A stretch of 64,000 nucleotides of DNA. Origin: Mya arenaria (Eukaryota; Mollusca; Bivalvia; Myida; Myidae). Below the pieces are notes generated by a model. That model ran no database searches and had not been told where the DNA came from. It worked only from the letters and a program-made list of their open reading frames with translations. Each line of letters starts with the position of its first letter. Position 1 is the first letter of the stretch. The translations under genes were made by a program, and so were the position numbers. The stretch spans positions 75,209,232 through 75,273,231 of the forward strand of contig NC_069126.1 in assembly GCF_026914265.1 (NCBI RefSeq), given 5' to 3'. Below are positions 26,271-38,800 of the stretch, one piece after another.

Positions 26271-29200
26271 TCAAGTCTCCTGCTTTTGTATCAAATCTTC
26301 GTACGCATTGCCGTGAGACGTCTTGTTAGTTTCCAAAGTTTCATAATGGGCGGCTAAGTCACTGCCTTGATCAATACTCTCTTGTATGTCAAGGTATTCC
26401 TGAATGTTATCCATTTCATATTTTGCTGCTAATTCTGATGAATGTCTGAAAAATTGAATAGAAAACATTTTGAAACATGCCCTGCATAAATTGCCTAAAC
26501 AAGGATAAAATGTACTTTCAGTATTTATCATGTATGCGAAATATAACTGATTAATATTGTTCGGACTTACCTGTCCGTTTCTTTGCTTTGAGAACCAGTT
26601 GCTGCAATAAAAAACCCATGACATTCAGCTGATTGCATGGACAATGAAGTGTAAAGGTAATAAAATACTGATTAAAATAAAAGTCATATCACCTTGCGCT
26701 AGGTTCTTTGATATTCTTGTAGACCTCATACAATTCACAAGTAAAACTACTAAAAGGCAAAGTGCGGCCCCACCAACAACACTACCAACAATAGCCCCGA
26801 CTAAATACGTCTGTTCTGTAACAAATACACACATACATTGCATATTTGCCGATTTGTTTTAGCTTAGGAAGTATTTCTTTAAACCAAAACAATTACTGAA
26901 AACAACCAATTACCCCTTAACTCACAATTGCTAGAAATAATATCCGGTGATATGGCAACGGCAACTTCTATATTACCAAGAGATTATTATATGGGTCCAT
27001 ATACATTTATTTAATTCATATTGTAAATGCTTTAGCTGATAGGATTGTTTTCGTATGTACGGCTAATTTGAATGATGCGAAACAAACATATTCTCCCCTA
27101 AGATGAATGAATGAGGTCTTGATTGCTAATTTAGATATCATTATGAAGTGGAAACTACGGTGAAAAGAACAGCAGTCAATCACATGCTATGGTTTGGTTT
27201 CATACCGGTTGGCAGGTCTTTTGTCAGCTCTACTGTCAACAGTGTCTCTTTAAAGTCGTTCTTTATCATCATCACGTAACGAGATGATTTCGCATTTCCG
27301 TTGACTTCCAACGATACATTTGCTATTGTACCTTGTGTCGAAATGTAATGTTCAAACACAGGCAGAAGTATCTCAGCTTGATACAAACCTATTACTTCAA
27401 ACTCATCCTTAGTTCTTATGCCATTTTCTAGTGGATATACATGTATCCTCACGGGACCAGAATTGGAGTAGATATGTACTTCAATCAAGATCTCTCTATC
27501 GCTTTCGGCCACTTTAATATTATGAATGCTTCCACTGGGTAGATTGGGTTTGACAAGCACTGGCGCATCTAAAGAATAAAAATGCTACGGTTTATATTAC
27601 TGGAATGACACTTTGTTTAGGAAAGATTATGCATTTTAATAAGAAAAACGGTTTATGTACGACGTAGGCGTAATGTTTGATATCATTTTATTATACAATG
27701 TATGTTGTTTACACAGTTAAAGGAAGAACCAACGTCAGTGACCATATACTGACCAGCGCTAAAATATGCATTTACCTTTTATCAAAATTTCCACAGAGGC
27801 ATTTTTCTTGATATTCTGTGTGACGTAATCTACAATGCCATTGCTCACTGAGCAGTACCAAATCCCAGAATATTGGTATGATACACTATCAAGCTTAAAT
27901 GAATCTCCATTTGGGGGATGAATGGCTACAACACCATACCCAGGCCAGTGCTGAACCCAGTCATAGTATATATATTTGTTGGGCACGCCTTTGGCAGAAC
28001 ATCGAAGGAAAATACCTGACTCCGTCGAAGTAGTGTTTACTGTTTTAATTAACACATCTGGTGAGTCTGAAACGAACTATAAGACAGTAAACGGAAAGAG
28101 CGAAACAATATCCCATAAAAAATGTGATTTAGTAAACATCCCAAGCTACCAAATAGTAATCGAGATATCTCCAAATAACTTGGCATATAATATGTGAAAT
28201 ACTAAATGTAAACACAGCAAACCAAACCTACTTATGTTTTACCGTTATTTGAAAGACAAACACTTCATTTCTGTACGTACATTGAACCACAAAGCTAATT
28301 GTAGAACTACTTTCTTTTAGATACTCAGGTCTTATATTTCTCGAAACACAAGTATAATTTCCAGAATGATATCGTGCAATCGTCCCTAAAGAAATAATTC
28401 CGGACATTGCCGTAGTGGTATTATCTGTGTCGTTTTTCCAAAATTGTGTGCATCCAGGCCAGCAAACAGACGTGCATATGATTTGATCCATTTCTTCTCC
28501 TTCAGTGACGACATACGGTGTATTTTCGCTTATGACTGAGGCATTTGGACCATCTGCAATAAAACGACTAAATTCTGGATATAAGCTTACTAGATATTAG
28601 TCACAACTGTGAACATTGCAACCATCGAAACTGTCGAAGATTACTTCAAACTTCGTGTTTATCTTTGCGTTTAGCAGTACGTATAACGCCGACCAGAGGC
28701 AATATGCGGAAGTCAGTAAAAAGACTCTCAAGGGTTTGAAGGGACTTGCTCATGTTTTATAAAATACACTTTCCTATGTATAAAGAAATGTGGCCACTTA
28801 TTAGGAGTGTTTAAATCTAAGATACCAACAGCTGGAACCCTTCAGCAAATGTTGATATTTGCTCAAATATCGTCTTTGAAGACCACAATTTTTATTAGTG
28901 TTTATAACGGCTATGATAGATTCGTTGTTGCGTAATGGGTTGATTGACATTGTCACGTGATGTTATTAATGTTTTGTTAAATGGTCAAAATATCCATTTC
29001 TGCTGTTTAAGTCCCGGTGGCTTAGTGATTAAGGCGTCTATTTTTTTTAATGTGTTACTGACTTTACCGGCGTGGGTTCGTACTGTTCTAAAACCAACAT
29101 ATATATTATACTATAATTGTATTTCTTCTGCAATTTCAATATCATAGAGTAAAAAAAATGATTAAATAAGTGTTTTCATATGCATTTCCGTAAAAACAAA

Positions 29201-30944
29201 TTTTTGGTCCATAAACATGAGCGATTCCCTTTAACAGTAATACACATACATATAACATTAAAGGTCGACGTCTAATTATATGCATGCATCTTTGCGTGTA
29301 TTATTATGTAGAAATCCGACCTGATATAATATACAAGTGTACAAAAAATATTTATTAATTACTTTGTATTACCGGTACTTACATATAACATTAAATTGTG
29401 CGGCATTACTTTTGTTGGATGTAAATCCCTGTGCGATATTCTCCACGGCAGAACATTTTATTTCCAATAGCGCATCAGCTCCAGAAATCCCTTGAATTGT
29501 TAGGTATTCCCCTCGTTGTGAATGAGAAAGTCTTGAACTGTTTGAGTAAATATTGTTATTTATTATCCAAGTGTAGTTTAAAAGAAGGTTATGGCTTACA
29601 GGAAGTGTCGTCGAATTACTCGCACACATGAATGTAAGGGTATTGCCCTCAATGTAAGCGTCTTTGGTGGGCGATATGCTGATTGTTGGTGTTTCTGGAA
29701 CGCCTTAAATAAAATTATTCACTTTAGTTCTTAAGATAAGTTGTTTATATAAATAGGCTAGGAAAATTGTACTTAAATTGATGTATGTTTTAATAATAGA
29801 GTATCTTTACATTACTAACCACGGCAAAGAATACATACATTTAATGTTGCTGATAGATGAAATAGATGAACACTGGATTACCGGCACGAATTCTTTATTG
29901 ATACAACTATATTAAAAAAATAAAGACATGAGTAGGTCTGCATTATAATATGGCACAGCACCAAATTTAAGAATAATACGTGTCGGCTGACATACCGAGT
30001 AAAAATACAGTTATTGTTTTTAAAACACTCCCTGCGCTTTCGAACTGGTACTCCCCTTCCTGACCATGCCAAAAAGTATCCAATATGATATGAAATGATC
30101 CATTTGAAATGTTTCCACTTGACGACAGGCTACAATTTAAGTACTGGTCATTATAGCAATTGCCATCTAGACATATGGCTTGAAAGATGTTTCCACTTGG
30201 AGACACAAGGACAACTGAACCATCATTCGTATAGTTGTGATTGTAAATCAGTATTGGTTGTTTGCCAGGTCGCGAAAATATTCGTCCTATGGAATATAAA
30301 TGTCACAACATATTTGATAACAGATGGCATTTATTGTCCAGTACCGATAAAATAACCTATTTAAAGCATCGTCGGAGGGAAACATCTCCAAACAGTTTTT
30401 TTAAAAAAGGTAAATGATTCACGTCAAAAGCTTGAAAGCATCACTTGTTTTGTATTATTTTTATATTTATGTATATTGAAGTTTTAATTTCAATATGCGT
30501 ACCTTCAACTGTTACTGTTATTGACATGGTTCCTATAGATGCGGCAGAGCAAGAGTAGTTTCCCTCGTCCTCTTGAAGAACCGAAGTGAAGTTTAAGTCT
30601 CGTTTATTTTCCGCCCATTTCATCCTTAGCAGTTTGTTATCGATTAGAGCAGGATTAAAGTGCTGACTGGCCTCATAATTGTACAATGTTGAACGTCCAC
30701 TTATGTGTGGGGGACCGTTCCAGCTAGGATAGGCGTCACTCGCAATAGTGCAAACCAAAACTGCAGGATCACCCTCATATACAATGTTGCAAATGACCTT
30801 TGCTGAAAGATAAGGTTACACAATTTCAACCGTTGTTCTTGTAAATATAATTATCATAATTATGAGCGATATAACATATCCAGTTAATTTAATTTTCTTA
30901 CCTGTAAGAAGTATAAAACATATAGATTTCAAGTAAACCTCCAT
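26271..30944 (-). CDS. Immunoglobulin-superfamily transmembrane receptor, copy 2 (10 exons, 736 aa)
   Basis: Exons in transcript order: 30944-30902 (signal peptide, MEVYLKSICFILL), 30802-30503, 30286-29996, 29703-29383, 28553-28281, 28066-27776, 27568-27206, 26815-26693, 26601-26571, 26445-26271. The sum is 2211 nt, exactly 737 codons with TGA. Exon lengths equal those of copy 1 except exons 3, 8 and 10, which differ by multiples of three. Domains: five Ig-like exons, an FN3-like exon with NSGPVRIHVYPLENGI, a membrane helix (LVGAIVGSVVGGAALCLLVV) and a cytoplasmic tail with EYLDI, HYETL and AYEDL. YETL and YEDL are ten residues apart, near ITAM spacing. Many N-glycosylation sites (for example NYTC, NNTY-like) fit an extracellular part. 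The function is inferred as a cell-surface signalling receptor, and no damage is seen. Confidence 0.87.
29005..29150 (+). mobile_element. tRNA-derived SINE in intron 4 of receptor copy 2
   Basis: GTCCCGGTGGCTTAGTGATT followed by AAGGCGTC resembles a tRNA A-box region, and GGCGTGGGTTCGTAC about 45 bases on resembles a B-box. It sits inside the intron between exons 4 and 5, which is longer than the matching intron of copy 1. Confidence 0.55.
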
Positions 30945-31080
30945 TTTGAACATAAGCGTATTTATTTAAATCAAATACGGAAATTATTTAAATGCTTTCT
31001 ATTACAAATACTTGTGTTCAATTACTGAAAAGGAAGTAAACTGTAATGATTTACAAAAACTATTTCAGAGGCTGAAACAC

Positions 31081-31438
31081 TTAAAGCTGCACTCTCACAG
31101 ATATACCATTTTTACAACTTTTTTTTATTTTTCATCTTGGAAAGAACAAATATTTGCGTAACTATCTGCAAACCACTGATATAAGATTGCTGACAAAAAA
31201 ATCAAATCGTAGATTTTCATATTTCCGTTCGAAAATTAATGTTTAATGGCTTAAACCGTTACTCACGGTTTAAGAAAAATGCACAAAACATCAATTTTTC
31301 AACTTAAATATAAACATCTGCGATCTAATTTACTTGTCAGCAGTCTTATGTAACTAGTTTCCGTTGATTTTAATTTTTGGCTCGTTCCATGACAAAAAAG
31401 TTGTCAAAACGTTTAGTCTTTAAAAAGTGCAGCTTTAA
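31081..31438. mobile_element. TTAAAGC-type MITE
   Basis: The ends are inverted: TTAAAGCTGCACT at 31081 and AGTGCAGCTTTAA ending at 31438, with a further AACTTTTTT match inside both arms. There is no coding capacity. Relatives occur at 31678, 49901 and 50834. The TTAA at each end may be the target duplication (piggyBac-like), which is an inference. Confidence 0.65.
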
Positions 31439-31677
31439 GAAATGTACTTCAATATACACTGAACAACACTTCTAAACGCCCACAAGGTGTTTGATTTAAA
31501 TATAAAATTGAAATAACAAAAATCTCAAACTTGTTTAATACACACTTTTTACGCTTTCTATTGCAAACACTTTTATAAAATTTCCATTCATTAGAATACT
31601 TCATTCATTTGAAATAACAATTTTATAGTTAATCACCTATAAAATAAAAAGTCTCAAAGTACTCTCCAGAATAAATG

Positions 31678-31989
31678 TTAAAAATGCACTCTTACTCCCA
31701 AATAAGATTTACCACAATTAATACAATTATTTTAATATGCTTGTACCAAAAAGGATAAATAAATGGTTTTATGAAGGATACCGTGTTTAACTTGAAAGAA
31801 AGGTGCAGAAACACTGTATTTCTACCTTATAAGACGATAATATATCGTAGTAACTCTTTTCGCACTCACCAATCATTTCATATTTTTGAGCATTCAGCTA
31901 TTAAATACACAATTACAATCTTGTTATCACTCAAATTTATTTTTGTTATAATGTTTATGCATTGACTTTAGATAAGAGTGTCACTTTAA
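31678..31989. mobile_element. TTAAAGC-type MITE, second copy
   Basis: The left end, TTAAAAATGCACTCTTACTC, matches the right end of the copy at 49901-50115 (reverse complement TTAAAGCAGCACTCTTACTC). The right end reads in reverse TTAAAGTGACACTCTTATC. It abuts the stop codon of the Tc1 fossil at 31991. Confidence 0.5.
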
Positions 31990-31990
31990 T

Positions 31991-33684
31991 TTAGTAGCTT
32001 GTTTGTCCACCATTTGCAGCAATTACTGCATGGCACCTTGACCCCATTGAAACCACATATCTGTGCATGTAGTTATGTGGGATAATCGCCCATATCCGAC
32101 GAATATCCAGCCTGAGTTCGCCGGTATTGTGTTGTTGGCGCAAAGCCCTAACTTTCCTCTTTAGCAAGTCCCACATATTTTCTATCGGATGAAGATCTGG
32201 CTTTTTGCGGAAAAATATAGACTATAAATGTTTTTTGTTGCCGGCATATTCTGTGTTCCCCGAGCAACTTGACAAGGCGCATTGTCTTGCAACAACATCA
32301 TGCCTCGATAAGTTTGAATGTACGCTATCAATACAGGTTGAATAATGTCGTTCTGATACCTCACTGTGTTTATATTACCATGGATTGGGACAATTGGTGT
32401 CTTTAAGTGCATGGAATTTCTGCCCAGACCATTCCATGTTTCGCTCTTCTCTCAGTCAGTAAATGCAGACGCGCCCGTGTGCCCCAAGGAGCTTCAATCT
32501 GGTTTCATCCGCATAAATGACATTAGCCCAGTAAGCGCTAGTAAACCGTTGAGTCCACAGTTAACTGGTATTTGGACTGCATATTTGGCCAGTCAAGCTA
32601 TCTGATTCGAGCGATTCAGTCGCTAGGGTGATCTCTTGGACTGGGAATTATAAAAAATGTGTTCTTGGAAACCAGGCATATGTTTTACTTCATGACTGGT
32701 ACCCGTCCGCGCGTAGAGCTGAAACGTGCATGCCGGGTCCGACCGGTGTGTATACTCAAAGGTACTGTCGAAGATCGATGAGTCGGTAAATAAACAGTAT
32801 TCTTGGCAGAGTTATTAAAGAAAATTGCGAAAACGCTACTAGTTTGCACGTGTTGAGCTATTGTACTTTGGAAATAACTCCTTCTATACAGGCTTGCGAC
32901 GTATACAGTTGTTTTATTTCAAACAAATATTGTAGATCTTAGCTCGTTTCCGTACATGTGTCTCAATCCGAAATCTGCTAACATTTGTAACCTGTGAATG
33001 ATAAAGATTGTATAAAATATTCAAAAAAAATAATATGTAAAAATATACGACCAAAAGTGGATTATTTGTTTATTATGTGTATCATAGAGTACAAGAAAAC
33101 ATTCGTTTTATAATTCTCAGTCCAAGAGATCAGCCTAGGGACCGAATAGCTCGACTTGCCAAAAATGCAGTACAAATACCACCAGGTAACTGTGGTAGAT
33201 TCCGCCTGTCCGATGCTTACCGTGCTGCTCTGTGCCTCGCAGTAAGGATAGGAACCTTCCGTGGTCGCCGGGCGCGAATACCGACGGCCAGGAGCCGGTT
33301 ACGGACGGTAGGGAGCTAATTTACCGGTTGTACGTGCCAACGTCCTCCTTGCCGTTGACGTAGCCGGGATGAAACGGTAACGTAGATGCGATAGAACCTG
33401 ATATCTATCTTAGTGGCGAGTTGTTTCTCAGCGTTTAGGCCATCGGCGCATGTTAGCAACACTGTTTTTCTCCCACAACTGTCGGATACTCGAGTGACGC
33501 CGTACAACCTGAATTATAATGATTATATGCGCCATTAGTTAAAACTGTACACTTTTAATATTATTCCCGCATTATATCGGAATGCATTTATTAATTTACC
33601 TTATTGGTCATACCTGCCGAATCGGGTTCCTACATCAATTATGCCGACGGCCCTTGTCCGCTCTTCAATGGTCATTCTAGCCAT
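31991..33684 (-). mobile_element. Tc1-like transposon, decayed transposase
   Basis: Pieces of one Tc1-type transposase are readable on the minus strand: N-terminus MARMTIEERTRAVGIIDVGT at 33684, an IRQLWEK helix-turn-helix region, VRNRLLAVGIRARRPRKVPI at about 33305, a catalytic-Asp block NVIYADETRLKLLGAHGRV at about 32520, then QNDIIQPVLIAYIQTYRGMM and the C-terminus MWDLLKRKVRALRQQHNTGE ending at 31991. The frames are broken in several places, and a stretch near 33110-33180 recurs inverted at about 32590-32665, so the copy is also rearranged. It is inactive. Its terminal repeats were not found. Confidence 0.8.
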
Positions 33685-33699
33685 TTGTTTCTGTTTAAC

Positions 33700-34867
33700 G
33701 TGTTTTAACGTGTTGAATTTCAACATATATTGCGTTAAAATTAAATTATCGTTTAATTCATTCACTTCGAAATTTTCGTGTCAAAAAATCGGAAATCGCA
33801 GCTATCATATCGCATGGTCAACCTCGACTGTTGAGTGTTGTTTGCTATATAAAAATATGATAGAGTATTCAATATGACGCTGTAGGTTCAAATTTCAAGA
33901 CGATACATTAAACAATTTTATAAAATGGACGTTTAGAAATTGTGTTTAGTGTATGTGCATTTTTAAAATAGATTACCGACATTGGCCTTATCAATGTAAG
34001 AGAGTCGATTGCATAAAAATAACGAAAATCATAAAAGTATATCACTTCATCAAGCTGAAGGTTAAAATAAATAAAAATGGAAAGCGTGGTAAACCCAATA
34101 ATGTGTCAATCAGTATTTCTTATTATATGCAAAAATCGCACGTAGATAACGTCACTTTGTTAACGCCTCAATGTGATAATGGGTCATTCTGATGGGAATA
34201 CGGCAATGTTTTGATTTACACGTCTTATTCATTTAAGCCTTTTTCCAAGGTACTTCGGCCAGCTAAACAGAAAGAGACACAAAATGAATCCCAAGCATTT
34301 AGTAGTAAAATTAACTAACCAAATAAAAGGCGGTATTAGGCTTACTTCGGTAGTTTTATCTGAAACCACCCGTAAAGAGTCTATAGTGTTTTATTTCAGT
34401 AATTTGAGTTTGCATGTAAGGGATTATGTTTAATGTGGATTTATTCACAAACTAGTCCTAAAAGTTATGCAGTAGAGTGATAAAATAACTCGTTGTCACT
34501 GAGGCATGATTTCGAGCTAATTACGACAGTGCGTCTTCCCCTTTTAATGTCACGTAAGTAGTTAACATATTCCTAATAGTATATATACATTGGAAGATTC
34601 CTTAAAATATGTTGAGTCATATACTCGGGATAGCAACGTTTTTGTATGTTTTGGTTTGCAGTATATTTGAATTGAGTTGTGAGACAAAACTTTGTTGCCA
34701 TATGTGTGTTTAACAATGAAATTACAATGTCAGAATCTTAAGGGGACTCTTAACATACCTCGTAGTACAATTGTATCTGTTTTAAAGATAAAATGAATCG
34801 ATAGTCAATGTACATCAAACGAGAAGACCACAAAGTAAAAGTAGCTAAACATACTACAAGTTTTGAT
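33700..34867. other. Upstream flank of duplicated unit 2
   Basis: No gene recognised. Parts match unit 1 (22800-24660). AT-rich. Confidence 0.35.
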
Positions 34868-35115
34868 TTTGGGCTAGAGTTTTGGCATTGTGGATAAATA
34901 ACCGGAAATACTAATGTACAGCAATATGAAGAGATATTTGAAGAAAATTCAAGTGGTATGTTATTGCCTGACATTTAATACTATTTTAGCATGACAACAT
35001 CCAAGTACATCGTGAAGGTAGGCTCAATGAAAAATAGTTTATCGAAATCTTGGCCCGCACAGTCACCGGATCTTAATATTATTATAATAACGTCTAGATG
35101 TTCATAAAAAGAAAA
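34868..35115 (+). mobile_element. Tc1/mariner transposase fossil (unit 2)
   Basis: Duplicate of the fossil at 24661-25000, more diverged. The phrase TTGGCCCGCACAGTCACCGG followed by ATCTTAATATTATT encodes a WPAQSPDLNII-like block. It has no coding potential. Confidence 0.6.
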
Positions 35116-35620
35116 CATTCCTGTAGAGTTTCTTTTGAGTGATACACTTTTGTTGGATGAATTCTGTGGGTTTAGACTGAAATCACACCCGCCTTCGTTC
35201 ACAGTCTGTACATATCCTTTCTTCGAGTGTTAATGCAAATATTAATGCAAGTAAAAATACCTTTAACACAGGTTTCAGGGATTGGTTTTGTTTGGAAACA
35301 GCCAACAAACGTTATGGTCGTAGGCATAGATATTAAGTAACATATATATTCGCAAGTGACATGTTTATTTATTAAGTTGCTCAGCCGTTTTTATGTTAAG
35401 GCGAACCGTCGTTCATGTAATTAAACTTTTTTTTTTTGTTTCCGCACCGCAGTGCATGGACTGCAAGAGGAGACCGATTCGCAAACGTTGGCCGCTAACA
35501 CATGTAGTTAGCCTAAACTTAACTCACGGCAGGTTATACATGTACTGTCTAACTCGCAGTGTACAGAAATGCTAAATGCTGTTTGTGACTTCCTTTAAAC
35601 CAACTATTTTCAGATTGGCA
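35116..35620. other. Intergenic, no recognised feature
   Basis: End of the duplicated unit and unique sequence before the SAM gene; a 60-codon frame at 35393-35575 has no recognisable family. Confidence 0.3.
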
Positions 35621-35624
35621 CACA

Positions 35625-35830
35625 CATCAATATTTTGCCCCGGGGGGGGGGCGGCGGGCATACACGGGACTTTAGACAGAAGACAATTTCCGACAGGCGG
35701 GAATTTGACACGCCGAATAATTCCGGGTCCCGGGTTTTAGACATAAGACGGATTTTACATCTCGGTACCCGGAGTTGTATAGACAACCGTATTTCGTATC
35801 CCGGTACCCGGAGTTTAGACAACTGTACTG
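35625..35830 (+). repeat. Inverted G-rich repeat, left copy, overlapping 5' UTR/promoter of SAM gene
   Basis: ATCAATATTTTGCCCC followed by a run of G and CGGCGGGCA is matched in reverse complement at 43075-43118. It continues into short repeats, GGTACCCGGAGTTGTATAGA and GGTACCCGGAGTTTAGACAA. The copy ends just before the ATG of the SAM gene, so it probably supplies promoter or leader sequence. No target-site duplication was found. Confidence 0.6.
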
Positions 35831-35843
35831 TCGCACTAAAAAA

Positions 35844-38800
35844 ATGGCGGACAAACTTTCACACGTTTCATCCTTCTCAGTTAAAGAGATGTGTGAATGG
35901 GTGGATAGCATCTCAAAAGATCTCACAACCATATTTAAAGGTACAGTATTAAATATAAACAGGAAATGTTCATCATTACTATAATTTATTTTGGCATATC
36001 GTATTAAAGTTCCATTCTATTGCCATGTGTTTTTGCGCGCGCTGTCCTTTACGATTTTGACATAAAGTCCGTTTTGATCAATTTCTTCTTTTGTCACTAT
36101 GTTTTCAAATGCCCTCTGCTGCAGTCTCGTCAAAAAAGCGTCTATATGAGGGAGAGGGTTTTTAAAAAAATGACCGTTTGTCATATTATAACATGAAATT
36201 TTAATGTTATAATATGACAAACGGTCATTTTTTCATTGAAAATAATTAACATGATTATCATTATAGACCCACTCATTGACCTCATTCATATTTGGATTAC
36301 CTGCCCTTGTAATTGGCTATATCATAGAATATTATTGCAATTTTCGATGTTTAATACACTTTTTTGTGCAGTGTTTTCGATATTCCGCCCTAAATATACG
36401 TCTGTAGCAGGGTATTAATCTTAATAGCCCCGTAATTATAATATTTATGCATTTATGCCCATAAGAAGAATAAATCGCTTCTTTGGATATCTTTTTTCAG
36501 ATTTTTTGTTATGCTGCAACAACTATATATTAACAAAAAGGTAATTAAATGTGAACTCACAAATGGTATAATACTAGCAAAATATTTCAGTACTGTATGC
36601 TATGGTGATGGTGTGATAAAAGTAGTGCAAAGTATTCTGTGTTTCGAGCAACCTGACCTTATATACTTTCTTATTAATGAAAATGTCCAGGACTCCTAAA
36701 GCTTTTACAAATATATAGGGGGAGGCACTGAATAATACAATTGAACGTGTATATACATCCATCTGTTTATTTTATGGACTGCAAATTAGTCATGCATTGT
36801 GAAAATTTTCAAATAATGTGGCACAACTCATTTATGTTTCCAAAATGAAGACACCACCCAGATCCCTACCTAAAAGGTTTGACAAGGTCACCCTGAGACG
36901 TTAACTGTCGTCTCCTTTGTACTTTGTCACACACACACTAAGAGGTTACAGGTCAAAAATAAAAAATATGCATGTTTTTGGTGACAAAAGGGTGATGAGA
37001 TCTCATTAAAAGGGCCTCATCACATCAGATAGAATTGACAGAAATAAAAAATCATGATACTTTTACCTGTCCAACTCAATGAGTCTCAAGAGAAAATGAA
37101 TTGAAACCATCTACACAAAATTTTGTAAACTAGCCACAATTACCTGTGTGCGGATTTGTTTGGTTGCAGACTGCTGAAACACATGTTTTGCCTTATTTTT
37201 TTATATATATGTACATTAATCCTATCCTTGCTTAGCTAGATACTAATTACATTCTGATATATGAATGGTATATATTGTAGCATGCTTTTAAAAACTATCT
37301 CTGTCTGCTAACTTGTCTTGTCATACTGAATGCTCTGCAGAAGCGCCAGCGGCCAGCAACTTTTCTGGGTATTTACAAAATGTAGCAATTTTTGCCCCAA
37401 AAATTGGCTACGTAAATTGCTTCAAAGTTGTGGACTGTCCATTTGAGGGAGTCAACGTGACACAATCATACACTTTTATGACTAAAACTTCCTAGCAAAC
37501 ACAAGACGTTGATACAACATCGGATCTAGGTAGGATCTAGGGTGTGACGTTGGCAACTTAACTTCAATGTCAAAACGGCTTCACATTTAATATGATGATC
37601 ATCCTGTCATACCGACGTTGTTTTTTAGGCTTAGTTCGTCACGACACAAATACAACGTCGCGTTCATAATGTCAGAAATACGACGTCCAATCAACGTATG
37701 TTTCTGACTTGTAGACATCTGGTACTGTTCAATATCATTAGTATTCTAAATTAATATTTCTTAAATCGATTTTGAAGCCAATTTCTGTAATTCAAACACG
37801 AACATAGAGCCGATTTATGCCGTGAAAAGTGGAGATAAGTTTAAACATTAATGTACGGTTTCCGATTGGAATTGTTCATACTTTTTTGCATACAAATGCT
37901 GTTACAATTTTTAAACATAATCCAATGTTAAACAAAAACAACTGAACTTTTTGTCTGAGTGTCAAACAGCTTTGATCCAAATCAGACTTGCTGTCTGATC
38001 TGGATCCGAGCTGTTTGAATTATCATTGTAGCCGCAAATAGCAGACTAAGTTAATTCAAATGTACACAGTCTCATTTTCACTCATAACGATTTTTCTACA
38101 AACCAGGACTTGTCTCTATCTGTTTTCAACTCTTTAATGCTTGTATGGGACTTTTAACTACTCTATTTATAATGTTTAATTATTATTATTCACATGGCAT
38201 GGCTTACATGTAAAAATTTATTTGACCAATGTTACAGAGAACTAACAAAGATTTCATCTGCTCTAGCTGTCAATATACTTGATATTTTGATCATAGGTGG
38301 ATGTCTTAAGTTTAGGATCCATATTCTGTTTATATATGACACTTTATATGTCCGATGGCTATTAAACACTTCAACTTGGAAAAGCAAGCAATATCTCATT
38401 TAATTAGCAATTGTTAACAATTAAAAGCCAGTTTAACAGTTTCTCCTCATTTCTGTTTATAATATTGTCATTATGGTTACAGGTAATTAATGTTGTTTCA
38501 CATCTTAAAACCGTAAATTTGTTCATGTAAAGAATTGTCATTATTGAGTGTTCTGATTCAGAATGATACCAAAACTGTACATGCAACCTTTTAAATTGCA
38601 TTTGTGTCTATTCCAGAGAATGACATAGATGGCCAAGGGCTTCTGGCAGTGGTGGAAGATGACACATTATTCAAAGAGTTGGTGCCAAAACTGGTTCTTA
38701 GGGCCAAACTGAAACAAGGGCTCTTTTCAGAAAAACGGGTAAGATTCATTTAAGGAATGAAGAGATTTTTTTAACTTTGCATCGAGGTATGAAATCCAAA

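Larger units (their letters stand above)
25400..35270. repeat. Tandem segmental duplication, unit 2
   Basis: Partner of 15930-25370, in the same orientation. It differs by a short intron 1 in the receptor and by extra mobile elements upstream (two TTAAAGC-type elements and a Tc1 copy at 31081-33690), which unit 1 lacks. Confidence 0.8.

Noticed and set aside
35640-35660. CpG-island promoter
   Set aside because: The G-run and CGGCGGGCA belong to a repeat also found inverted at 43075; GC richness is too local to call an island.
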